Shown one piece after another: positions 43,688-52,210 of a DNA stretch of 64,000 nucleotides. This DNA is from Chitinophaga polysaccharea. GTDB taxonomy: Bacteria > Bacteroidota > Bacteroidia > Chitinophagales > Chitinophagaceae. Both the position numbers and the translations under genes were made by a program. A model generated the notes under the pieces. The model was given only the letters and a program-made list of their open reading frames with translations, was not told where the DNA came from and made no database searches. Positions within the stretch are counted from its first letter, which is position 1, and every line of letters starts with the position of its first letter. The DNA lies in NCBI RefSeq assembly GCF_007829335.1, contig NZ_VIWO01000001.1:496001-560000 (forward strand), given 5' to 3'.

Positions 43688-45199
43688 ATGGCTTGTGCCG
43701 GATGTGGTACGGGTGTGGATGGGAAGCCGTCAGGATGCAAGAGTAATGGAGGATGCAGCACAGGAGGTTGTAATAGACTGAATGTATTTGATTGGCTGTC
43801 CAATATTCCCCTTGGTGATAGCTTAGCACCGTTTGACATTGTAGAGGTAAGTTTTAACAATGGCAGCCGCAAAGACTTTTTCCGAAATGTGACCAAACAA
43901 CTCTTTGATAAAGGAGAAATGGTAACGGTGGAAGGAGTAAGCGGATTTGACGTTGGCACAGTGAGCCTGACAGGCGAGCTGGTAAAACTCCAGATGAAGA
44001 AGCGACGCGCGGAAGATACACCCGAAGTAAAAAAAATTCTCCGTCGTTCTACCAACGACGACCTGCAGCGAATGAATGACAACAAGGCCCGCGAGAAGGA
44101 AGCCCTCATTAAATCAAGAGCGCTTGCCCGTAACCTTGGACTTGAAATGAAACTCGCAGAAGTGGAAATACAGGCCGATGGCCGTAAAGCCACCTTCTTC
44201 TACACCGCAGACGATCGCGTTGATTTCCGTGAACTCATTAAAGTGTATGCCTCCGAATTCAGGGCCAAAGTGGAAATGCGCCAGATAGGCGCCCGCCAGG
44301 AAGCCGGAAAAGTAGGTGGCATTGGCAGTTGTGGCCGGGAGCTCTGTTGCTCTACCTGGCTGTCAGATTTCAAAAGCGTGAATACCACCGCCGCCCGTTA
44401 TCAGAACTTGTCTATTAACCAGGCAAAGTTATCCGGGCAATGCGGCCGCCTGAAATGCTGCCTCAACTACGAACTCGACACCTACCTGGATGCCCTGAAA
44501 GACTTCCCCGAAGATGCCGATAATATCGAAACAGCCGGTGGGGTAGCTCATCTCCAGAAAAGGGATATCTTCAAAAGCCTCATGTGGTACTCCTACGAAG
44601 GCAGTAACAAACAATATCCGCTTACGATTTCCAGGGCCAAAGAAATACGCCTGCTCAATAAACAGGGTATTAAACCGGATGACCTGAAACCTGTAGAAGT
44701 GGTGACAGCCAAACCGAAGGAAGCGGATCTGGGTTATGCAGATGTGGTGGGACAAATCAGTCTTAAATCTCTCGAGAAAACCGCCCAGAAGCGTAAACAA
44801 AAAGATAAAGACAAGCAAAAACAACAGCGCGGCGAACAAAAGCCCCAGTCACAGGGACAACCTAAAAACGATCAGCCCAAAGGTGGTCAGAAGCCAGACA
44901 ACCGGCAACAACAACCGGAGCGCAGGTCCAGGCAGGAAAACCGCCCGCAGCAACAACAACGGCAGCAAAGTCAGGGAGGACAGCCAAGGCAGGTACGTGA
45001 GCAACAGCCCCGTCCTGAACAACAAGCCCGGCCCGACCAGGGACCAAGAGAGCCAAGGGAACCACGGGAGCCAAGGCAACAGGGACCTAAACAGCCTGCC
45101 CAGGGCCAGGGACCTAAGCAAGACAAACGGCCGCCCAGGCACCATCACAAAAAGCCAGGCCAACAAAGTAAAAACGGCAATCCTGAAAAAGGAGCATAA
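43688..45199 (+). CDS. ricT: RicT/PSP1-type Fe-S regulatory protein with Gln/Pro/Arg-rich tail
   Basis: 503 residues from the ATG at 43688. The PSP1 domain is marked by VEVSFNNGSRKDFFRN, then ERMNDNKAREKEALIKSRALARNLGLEMKLAEVEIQADG. The Cys-rich core GGIGSCGRELCCSTWL and CGRLKCCLNYELDTY likely binds an Fe-S cluster. Five more Cys residues fall in the first 28 residues (3, 6, 17, 23, 28). From about residue 380 the protein is a long low-complexity tail rich in Gln, Lys, Pro and Arg. In Bacillus the RicT (YaaT) homolog is in a complex affecting mRNA decay. HolB neighbours it; gldH, often next, is missing. Confidence 0.9.
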   Translation: MACAGCGTGVDGKPSGCKSNGGCSTGGCNRLNVFDWLSNIPLGDSLAPFDIVEVSFNNGSRKDFFRNVTKQLFDKGEMVTVEGVSGFDVGTVSLTGELVKLQMKKRRAEDTPEVKKILRRSTNDDLQRMNDNKAREKEALIKSRALARNLGLEMKLAEVEIQADGRKATFFYTADDRVDFRELIKVYASEFRAKVEMRQIGARQEAGKVGGIGSCGRELCCSTWLSDFKSVNTTAARYQNLSINQAKLSGQCGRLKCCLNYELDTYLDALKDFPEDADNIETAGGVAHLQKRDIFKSLMWYSYEGSNKQYPLTISRAKEIRLLNKQGIKPDDLKPVEVVTAKPKEADLGYADVVGQISLKSLEKTAQKRKQKDKDKQKQQRGEQKPQSQGQPKNDQPKGGQKPDNRQQQPERRSRQENRPQQQQRQQSQGGQPRQVREQQPRPEQQARPDQGPREPREPREPRQQGPKQPAQGQGPKQDKRPPRHHHKKPGQQSKNGNPEKGA

Positions 45200-45207
45200 A
45201 TAATAAT

Positions 45208-45300
45208 AAAAAAGACAACCATGATGGTTGTCTTTTTTATTGCCCGGAACGGGCAGTATGTCTTCCAAAAATAAAAGGCCGCCCAGACGAGGCAGCCTTT
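45208..45300. terminator. Stack of three hairpins between convergent ricT and NdpA genes
   Basis: A A-rich/T-rich 14-bp stem (45208-45221 with 45225-45238; GACAACCA/TGGTTGTC) is a strong two-way terminator. TGCCCG (45241-45246) pairs with CGGGCA (45250-45255), and AAAGGCCGCC (45274-45283) with GGCAGCCTTT (45291-45300, one mismatch). Confidence 0.85.
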
Positions 45301-45403
45301 GTTAACAATTGGTTTTTGCTTATGAGAAAATTGTAAAATATGCCATTTTATCCCTCTTCACAAAATCAACCGCACAGCTGCCGTTAGTGCATTCTACACT
45401 CGT

Positions 45404-46456
45404 CTACGCCTCATTTTCAAACAGTAGCTTATAATAATTCATGTTGGTCGCTTCATCAAACCCCCGCTCTATCATTTCGCGATTTCCATGAATATATATA
45501 TGAAAATTCTTATCTAATTTCAATATGCTCTTAAATACTTTCTGCTGTTTTTTGACAGCTGGCGCAGATATCTCAAACTCGTCAGGGATGTCTTGCTGAA
45601 AGTGATTCGCATATTCATTCCGGTATTCTTTGAAAGAAGCAATGGCATCAGGGTGTCCTAAAACTTCTTTGGCAAAATCGTCCAGCTGAAATTGCTCTTT
45701 CTCCTTAAAATAAGCAGCCGATTTGTTTAACAAATCTACCTGGTCTACCCTATCCATTTCATACTCCGTTGGCAGTTTATTGTGTATAAACTGTTTGCAC
45801 ATGTCCACTGCTGTTTCTGTTTGCAGATAGCTATCTTCCCGGCGCTGTACCTGCAGAAAGGCATCTTTCCAGTATACAGCCTCGGTTTGCTTGCTGTTGC
45901 TGTCTACAATACTTACTTTAAAACCTTCAGATTCTTCGGTGTTAAAAACCAGGCAGCCTTTATCCAGCTTATTAATATTTATTCCATCCTCGTAATTAAC
46001 CTGGTAGTTCTCGTCTGACAGAAATACTTTCAGATAGGTATCGCGATTCTCAGATTTAAAAATGCCGATGGCTTCTACTTCTTCACCATCCACAAGACAC
46101 TTGCTAAAGTAGGCTATATAAAGCTCGCCCCCCTTGATTTTGGGATGGGTGGAATGTTTATATAGATGTTTGGCAATATTAATCGACTGCTCCTGGAACT
46201 CGTTCTGGTCAGTAAATATACGCCGACAATATTGAAAAATTTCATTCAATTCCAGATCTGCATCGTGCCGGAACCTAAAATATTCTGCCGCGTTGGCAAA
46301 TGGCTGAATAAAATACGTAATCAATAACTGGCTGATCGTTTCATCCTCCAGCTGCAATGGCGCCTTGGAACACAGTAGCGCCTCATCATTGGAGGAGTTT
46401 CCTACCTTGTGAATCGTCAGCTGCGCCAAATCTTTAAACTCCGAAACATGGATCAT
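45404..46456 (-). CDS. Nucleoid-associated protein, NdpA/37-kDa family
   Basis: 350 residues. The segments VGNSSNDEALLCSKAPL, then EYFRFRHDADLELNEIFQYCRRIF and GGELYIAYFSKCLVDGEEVEAIGIFKSENRDTYLKV, fit the NA37 family (YejK of E. coli). These proteins associate with the nucleoid, with unclear function. A -7 element lies five bases before its ATG (see 46462). Confidence 0.85.
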   Translation of the reverse strand: MIHVSEFKDLAQLTIHKVGNSSNDEALLCSKAPLQLEDETISQLLITYFIQPFANAAEYFRFRHDADLELNEIFQYCRRIFTDQNEFQEQSINIAKHLYKHSTHPKIKGGELYIAYFSKCLVDGEEVEAIGIFKSENRDTYLKVFLSDENYQVNYEDGININKLDKGCLVFNTEESEGFKVSIVDSNSKQTEAVYWKDAFLQVQRREDSYLQTETAVDMCKQFIHNKLPTEYEMDRVDQVDLLNKSAAYFKEKEQFQLDDFAKEVLGHPDAIASFKEYRNEYANHFQQDIPDEFEISAPAVKKQQKVFKSILKLDKNFHIYIHGNREMIERGFDEATNMNYYKLLFENEA

Positions 46457-46461
46457 GGGCG

Positions 46462-46469
46462 CAAAATTA
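46462..46469 (-). promoter_or_regulatory. -7 element abutting the NdpA start codon
   Basis: TAATTTTG on the minus strand, with five bases (CGCCC) before the ATG at 46456. The transcript should start at or near the A of ATG, a leaderless arrangement like recR and lptB. Confidence 0.55.
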
Positions 46470-46610
46470 ATAAATTAGTTGACAGGCCACCGATTCGTTT
46501 ATAACGGTAATTATTTCTTGATAATTTCATTACACACCAGCCCACCTCTCCGTACTCCCCGTAAAATTCTGAAATTGTTTTTTAATTTAAAGCTCCAAAA
46601 CAAATAATAC

Positions 46611-47516
46611 ATGAAAATACAGATATGCCTCCTCGCAATGCTGACTGCTTGGGGATTACCCGTCCTGGCACAACAAAAAACAAGTAACCTGCCAGTATTT
46701 GAGGCCCACGACCTGACCGCAGAAAATATGTTCTCCGTCAATATCGAAGGACCCAACTTTGACAAATCAGGCAATTTTTATGTCGTTAATTTCAAACAGG
46801 ATGGTACTGTAGGAAAAATCAATACCAAAACCGGTACCGGCGAAATATTCGTGACATTGCCCGATAGCAGCGTAGCCAATGGTATTCACTTCAATAGTAA
46901 AGGCACTATGTTTCTGCCCGACTTCATTCGCCACAATGTACTAACTGTGGATATGAAGACGAAAAAGATAGCCGTATTTGTACATTCCGACAAGTTCAAT
47001 CAACCCAACGACCTCTGTATCAATAGCAAAGACCAGATCTTTGTGACAGATCCCAAATGGGCCGACAATACCGGGCAACTCTGGCGCATAGATCCTAAAA
47101 ATCGTCAGCTTGTTTTACTGGAAGCCAATATGGGGACCACCAACGGAATAGAACTGAGCCCCGACGAAAAAACATTGTACGTGAATGAAAGTGTACAGCG
47201 GAAAATCTGGAAGTACCGGGTAGACAAAGCTGGAAACATCTCCCACAAAACCCTCTTTGCTTCCTTTCCCGACTACGGTTTTGATGGCATGAAATGCGAT
47301 AAGGTAGGTAACCTGTACGTGGCCCGTTGGGGTAAAGGGGTGATTGCGGTGCTATCTCCCAAAGGAAAATTAATACAGGAAATACCCCTGAAAGGAAAGC
47401 AATGCAGCAACCTGGTATTTGGCGATAAAGACGGGAAAACCGTGTATGTTACCCTGCAGGACAGGAAGTGCGTAGAAATATTCCGGGTGAATATACCGGG
47501 AAGAAAATTTGAGTAA
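46611..47516 (+). CDS. SMP-30/gluconolactonase-like secreted protein
   Basis: 301 residues with a signal peptide (about 1-20, ending VLAQ). The six-bladed propeller pattern is visible in IEGPNFDKSGNFYVVNFKQDGTVG, VANGIHFNSKGTMFLPDF, QPNDLCINSKDQIFVTDPKW, TTNGIELSPDEKTLYVNES and FDGMKCDKVGNLYVARWGKG, with metal-site residues. It probably hydrolyses a sugar lactone. Convergent with the PUL. Confidence 0.88.
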   Translation: MKIQICLLAMLTAWGLPVLAQQKTSNLPVFEAHDLTAENMFSVNIEGPNFDKSGNFYVVNFKQDGTVGKINTKTGTGEIFVTLPDSSVANGIHFNSKGTMFLPDFIRHNVLTVDMKTKKIAVFVHSDKFNQPNDLCINSKDQIFVTDPKWADNTGQLWRIDPKNRQLVLLEANMGTTNGIELSPDEKTLYVNESVQRKIWKYRVDKAGNISHKTLFASFPDYGFDGMKCDKVGNLYVARWGKGVIAVLSPKGKLIQEIPLKGKQCSNLVFGDKDGKTVYVTLQDRKCVEIFRVNIPGRKFE

Positions 47517-47538
47517 GCGATTTTACAGAGATATAAAA

Positions 47539-47577
47539 CAGCAACGCCGCAAAGCTTATCAGTCTTTGCGGCGCTGC
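47539..47577. terminator. Bidirectional hairpin between the propeller gene and the PUL
   Basis: CGCCGCAAAG (47545-47554) pairs with CTTTGCGGCG (47564-47573), extended by AGCA/TGCT. It lies between convergent genes. The T-run is weak on both sides. Confidence 0.65.
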
Positions 47578-47595
47578 TATTTACATCATTTATAC

Positions 47596-50500
47596 TTATT
47601 TAATAATTAACAGCCATCCTTTATTTTTTGACACCGGGATGCTGACATCCTTGCCAAAAACCTGGCCCTGCTGGAAATTACGTATATCCGGCGCCGTAAT
47701 CGTTGCCCGGGCAGGGTCTATCCCCAGGGCTTTCCAGTCGATGTTCAGCTTAACAGCCACATCTTCCGGTGCCCAACTGGCTATAGATACCAGTACCGCT
47801 CCATCTTTCCGGTAAATCGTAGCTGGTACCAACGGATTATCGGTCTGCACCGGGTTGCTATCTACCCAGTACCCTATCATTTTACTTCCCTGCATCCCGA
47901 AATCGTCCCATACTTTCCAGATTGGACGGGGATCTGAGTTTTCCGTCCACGGCATACGGTTAGTCATGCCGTATACCATGCCTCTCCACTGGTTACCGCC
48001 GTCCTGCAACATTTCGCCCATCAGGCCAAACGGAATACCACTCACTTCCGTGAGGAAGAAATCAGGACTATTTTGTTCATAATCGAAATATTCACCAAAC
48101 CAAAGCCGGTTCAGGTAAGGGAAATGCTCCATATACAAGACCGCGCTGTTAATAAATCCATCGGATTTATTGTATTGGTTGGCGGAATGTAAATCAATAA
48201 TACCGGGGTGATTATCTTTTGTCAGCACCCGTTTCACCCGTTTCATGGTTACCCGGTCAAAAGCCACATCATCGAGGTAAATACCATCAATGCCTACGTT
48301 TTGCACCAGCCAGTTCATACCTTCTACGTAGTAGTTATGCCAGCGGTTCATTCCACTGTTAATGATAGCGGCGTCTTTGAATTCCGGCACAAACCAGGCA
48401 GCAATGTAGTCTTTGGCAACATGTTCCTGCAACCAGGAAAAGCCGCCGCCATTACCTGAACTGTATACTTCATGCCCCAGGCTCCGCAACGGGAAAGTTT
48501 CCCAGGCATGGTTAGACAGCTCTCTGACGGTATTATAGATTTTAACCTTGAGTCCTTTATTATGCGCCTCGTCTATATAATCCTTCATTTTCTTCCATTC
48601 AATAAATGGGTAGTTGATCCAGGGATTAATATCGTTGCCATGGTGGATATTCACTACGGTTGCTCCTGTAGCTTTGATACTATCCAGGTTGTGATACCTG
48701 TGATAGAAGCGGGTAGCCCATTGGAAATCGGTATTGATCGGGTGAAAGGGTGTAATGATGAGGTGGAAGTTGTAGTACAACACCTCTCCCTTATGCATCG
48801 TTCTTGCTCCGCTGTAGCTGTTTACCAATATAGCGGTTCCTTTTTCGCCAATGGTGATACCGCCTTTGTTGTCATTACCCCAGGAAGTAGGCAGCAGTAA
48901 AGGTTTCTGAAGATAGAAGTTTGTATTTAACGGCCGTACATAGTTTTCATCACGGAGATTGAACTGGATACCGGCATTCACATCTCCAATCCAGGCACCG
49001 TCCTGGTTCTTATGTGTCACATCCCATTTCCAGTCGATCTTTTCGGGGCGCAGGCCACCTTTCTGGTTAAGGCCCATCATATACCTGGCGGCACCTTTAT
49101 CGAATGGCAGGTGCATGGTAATTTCTTTCAGGGCTACGTCTTCCAGGGCAGTTACCTTCACGGTATAGTCGAGGAAACCATCAAATTCGAGCGCGGCGTT
49201 TACCTCCATTTGCAGGCCGGTAGTAGTATTAATAGCTTTCCAACTGATTTTTCCGGCTTCGTGGGAAGTAACCTGCCAGCCCTGGTGAGCCCATGTCAAA
49301 TCCTTGCCTGTGGCGGCGGAGGTAAAATGGAAATGTACCGGCTCTGTAAATATGTTCTTTGGCTGCGTTGTGAGCGATGTCATTTCCGGTGTGAAGAAGG
49401 TTTGTATCTGTGCCGGGAAACCATCTTTATTGATACCGATTTTGCGGCCCAGTAAGCTGATCACGCTGTCTTTCATCTCCAGTGGTGTATAAGGCGCAAT
49501 CACGGTGTTATCCTGTGCCAGCGTAGAGTTGAGCCATTTCAACCGGGTTTGTTTCCAGGGTTCATTAAAGCCTCCATTCACCGCCAGTTTATTCGTTACC
49601 GTGATCGTAAGCCGAATGGGCATATCGGGCATGCCGGCAGCCTTTAAAACGGCTGTTCCTTTGTAAATGCCTGGCGCCGCATTTTCCGGTATATCAATTC
49701 CGCACCACAGCGCCTGTACTTTACCGGCAGGAATATTTACGGTAGCGTTAAACGGCCTGGCATCGTAGGTAGTGCCATTGGTGTTAATACAATTCAGCTG
49801 CACCGCTGGAATGGTTTTGCCATTACCGGCGCTCAGGTCACCAAACGTAACCTGCACATCCTTCATCTCCCGGCGTGCATAAATGCCCAGCTGAAAAGCA
49901 TAGTACTCTCCTTTATCGGCTTCTCCGGCGAAAGACTGTGAAGGTCCTTTCTTTATCCAGCGTTGGGGCAGGTCGTCGGTCATTTTAATGGGAAACTGGC
50001 GATCTTCGGGGAATATCATATACCCTCCACCAGGGTGTTTGAGCTTCAGCTGTTGCATTTCGGCAGCAGTGGCAATCACTTCCATAGGATAAAAAGAGTT
50101 GAAAGTATCTATCGACTCCAGCTCTTTCACTGTGGTATTGGGCTTCATGCCATCCGAAACGGCCTGCAGCCAGGTATTATCGGCTGTTTGTTCTGGCGCC
50201 AGGTACACACCCTTCGGGTAGTTATTTCTTCCTTCGTTTTTGGAAGGCAGGTAGTAAATGTAGTATTCGCCCTTACCGGAAGTAGGTTCAAAACAGATAT
50301 CGCCCTCCTCACGGGTAAGCGCCAACGTTTTTACATTAGTTATTTTCTGTTTGGTTTTTGCATCCTGGATAATGATGCGCTTGGCTTCGGGATGTTCATC
50401 GCGGCGGCGCCATGGGATTACCACGCGGGCCACTTTGGCCATTCCATCAAAAGTAACTACCGCCCGGTGGTTACCTAGCGAATCCGCATTCCAGTTATTA

Positions 50501-50616
50501 TTTCCGGAGGTATACTTCAGTTCCTGGGCCTGTGCGGCGGTAAGAAAGCTGAAGGCAAATCCTGCCAGTAACAATCCTTTTCTGTAATGGCGGAAATGAT
50601 GGCTGTACTGATACAT
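47596..50616 (-). CDS. Secreted glycoside hydrolase-like protein (DUF6067 type) of the PUL
   Basis: 1006 residues from the ATG at 50616; a GTG at 50643 adds nine residues. Signal peptide ends at AQAQ. The N-terminal half is beta-sandwich (GKVQALWCGIDIPENAAPGIYKG is typical), the centre a large beta-rich super-sandwich, and the C-terminal third a TIM-barrel with WINYPFIEWKKMKDYIDEAHNKGLKVKIYNTVRE and the likely acid/nucleophile pair in VGIDGIYLDDVAFDR. Proteins annotated DUF6067 or glycoside hydrolase domain-containing have this layout. It is the only enzyme in the SusCD locus; the glycan is unknown. Confidence 0.8.
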   Translation of the reverse strand: MYQYSHHFRHYRKGLLLAGFAFSFLTAAQAQELKYTSGNNNWNADSLGNHRAVVTFDGMAKVARVVIPWRRRDEHPEAKRIIIQDAKTKQKITNVKTLALTREEGDICFEPTSGKGEYYIYYLPSKNEGRNNYPKGVYLAPEQTADNTWLQAVSDGMKPNTTVKELESIDTFNSFYPMEVIATAAEMQQLKLKHPGGGYMIFPEDRQFPIKMTDDLPQRWIKKGPSQSFAGEADKGEYYAFQLGIYARREMKDVQVTFGDLSAGNGKTIPAVQLNCINTNGTTYDARPFNATVNIPAGKVQALWCGIDIPENAAPGIYKGTAVLKAAGMPDMPIRLTITVTNKLAVNGGFNEPWKQTRLKWLNSTLAQDNTVIAPYTPLEMKDSVISLLGRKIGINKDGFPAQIQTFFTPEMTSLTTQPKNIFTEPVHFHFTSAATGKDLTWAHQGWQVTSHEAGKISWKAINTTTGLQMEVNAALEFDGFLDYTVKVTALEDVALKEITMHLPFDKGAARYMMGLNQKGGLRPEKIDWKWDVTHKNQDGAWIGDVNAGIQFNLRDENYVRPLNTNFYLQKPLLLPTSWGNDNKGGITIGEKGTAILVNSYSGARTMHKGEVLYYNFHLIITPFHPINTDFQWATRFYHRYHNLDSIKATGATVVNIHHGNDINPWINYPFIEWKKMKDYIDEAHNKGLKVKIYNTVRELSNHAWETFPLRSLGHEVYSSGNGGGFSWLQEHVAKDYIAAWFVPEFKDAAIINSGMNRWHNYYVEGMNWLVQNVGIDGIYLDDVAFDRVTMKRVKRVLTKDNHPGIIDLHSANQYNKSDGFINSAVLYMEHFPYLNRLWFGEYFDYEQNSPDFFLTEVSGIPFGLMGEMLQDGGNQWRGMVYGMTNRMPWTENSDPRPIWKVWDDFGMQGSKMIGYWVDSNPVQTDNPLVPATIYRKDGAVLVSIASWAPEDVAVKLNIDWKALGIDPARATITAPDIRNFQQGQVFGKDVSIPVSKNKGWLLIIK

Positions 50617-50731
50617 GTAGACTAAGAATTTTTTTATGTTCACCGGTCATAAATTTACTACTGTTGGATCTTCTTTTCCGGATTATTTTATACAAGCGAA
50701 AGCCCCATTCAAGGGGCTTTCATCAGGAACT

Positions 50732-52189
50732 TTATTGTATTGGATTCTGTACAAGGTTAGGGTCCAGGAGTATTTCCTGTTGCGGGATGAAGTGTACTAC
50801 CCTTGCATCCGTATAGGAAACTGTTTGCGGATTGGTTTGTACACCCGGGTAATTACGGTATACATTCCGGTTGTTGCGGAACAGGTCAAACACGCGATGC
50901 GTTTCAAAAGCCAGCTCCAGGCGGCGTTCATCCAACACCACGTCCAGCACGGAAGCGTAACCTTTCAGATCGGTGGGTGTAAATAACGCAGCGCCATTCA
51001 GGCCAGCCCGCTGCCGGATAATGTTCACATCTGCGATGGCAGCCGTATTGTTGCCCAGTTTGGCATTGGCTTCCGCCCGGATCAGGTACATTTCTGCCAA
51101 ACGCAGTACCACAGGGGAACTCAGGGTAGGCACGTTATCCTGGTTAGCGTATTTGAGGATATACCATTTAGGCACGCCATTGCGGGTGGCCAGCACTTTA
51201 TTCCCGTTGGCATCGGTCGTATATACGGCTTGTACAAATTTATTCCTTACATCTTCCGGATGTTTATGCAACAGATCGAGGTAGGACTGGGAAGCATAAA
51301 TTTCGCCATAACCCATACCACCGGGCGACATATAATACATAGAACCGATGGAGCTCCAGGTACGATCATCCTGCAAAGTGTGGTGAATAGCAAAGATGGT
51401 TTCCTTGTTATTTTCGTTACTCTTGGTATAATAACCCGGTAAATCAGAAGTAGATACCAGGGAATAATTGCCGGAAGTAATCACAGAATCGGCATAAATA
51501 CGTGCCGAATCATTTTTACCCATATAGAGATATACCCTTGCCAACAATGCCATAGCAGCGCTTTTGGTGGCATAGCTGTTGGTGTTGGAGTTATCCATCA
51601 GACCCGTGCCTTTCTTTAAATCGGCTACTATTTGCCCGTATACGTCCTTCACCGTATTGCGTGCAGGCAAAGCGTTGATATCAAACTTAGTGATAACAGG
51701 TATTCCCGGATTGGTTTCGGGGCTTTGTGTATAAGGGCGACCGAAGCTCCGTACCAGGCCAAAGTGAACAAAGGCGCGAATGAAGAGGTTTTCACCAATC
51801 ATTTCATTAATAGCAGCCGATTTCCCTTCGGGCATTACCGCCAGGAGCTTGTTAGCGCCGTTAATAGCTTTATAGCCCATACGCCAGATCTGCAGGGTGT
51901 TTCCCTGGTTGGTCAGGTGGCCATAAGTATAAGAGTAAAACAGCGGATCGGTGGTGGCGCCGCTGAGTGCTACATCATCACTGGGAAATTCTCCCATCTG
52001 GAAATAGTTACGCGTAAAATTTTCTTCTTTCAACAACGCGTAATTTCCGGCAGTAGCTGCCGGCCATTTGGTTTCATCATTCAGGATGTTGGAATCCGGT
52101 AAAGCACTATATGGATCTTTCTTCAACGAGCAGGAAGTTGCCATTGATACCAGCAACAGACCTGCAAAATATTTCGACATGTGTTTCAT
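50732..52189 (-). CDS. SusD/RagB-family glycan-binding lipoprotein
   Basis: 485 residues. Lipobox SMATSC at about 20. The SusD fold is marked by the TPR-like helices (NGANKLLAVMPEGKSAAINEMIGENLFIRAFVHFGLVRSFGRPYTQ) and the C-terminal VLDERRLELAFETHRVFDLFRNNRNVY. It binds a glycan on the cell surface and lids the SusC transporter. 21 bases after susC. Confidence 0.97.
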   Translation of the reverse strand: MKHMSKYFAGLLLVSMATSCSLKKDPYSALPDSNILNDETKWPAATAGNYALLKEENFTRNYFQMGEFPSDDVALSGATTDPLFYSYTYGHLTNQGNTLQIWRMGYKAINGANKLLAVMPEGKSAAINEMIGENLFIRAFVHFGLVRSFGRPYTQSPETNPGIPVITKFDINALPARNTVKDVYGQIVADLKKGTGLMDNSNTNSYATKSAAMALLARVYLYMGKNDSARIYADSVITSGNYSLVSTSDLPGYYTKSNENNKETIFAIHHTLQDDRTWSSIGSMYYMSPGGMGYGEIYASQSYLDLLHKHPEDVRNKFVQAVYTTDANGNKVLATRNGVPKWYILKYANQDNVPTLSSPVVLRLAEMYLIRAEANAKLGNNTAAIADVNIIRQRAGLNGAALFTPTDLKGYASVLDVVLDERRLELAFETHRVFDLFRNNRNVYRNYPGVQTNPQTVSYTDARVVHFIPQQEILLDPNLVQNPIQ

Positions 52190-52210
52190 GATAATCTCTT
52201 TTAGCTCCTG

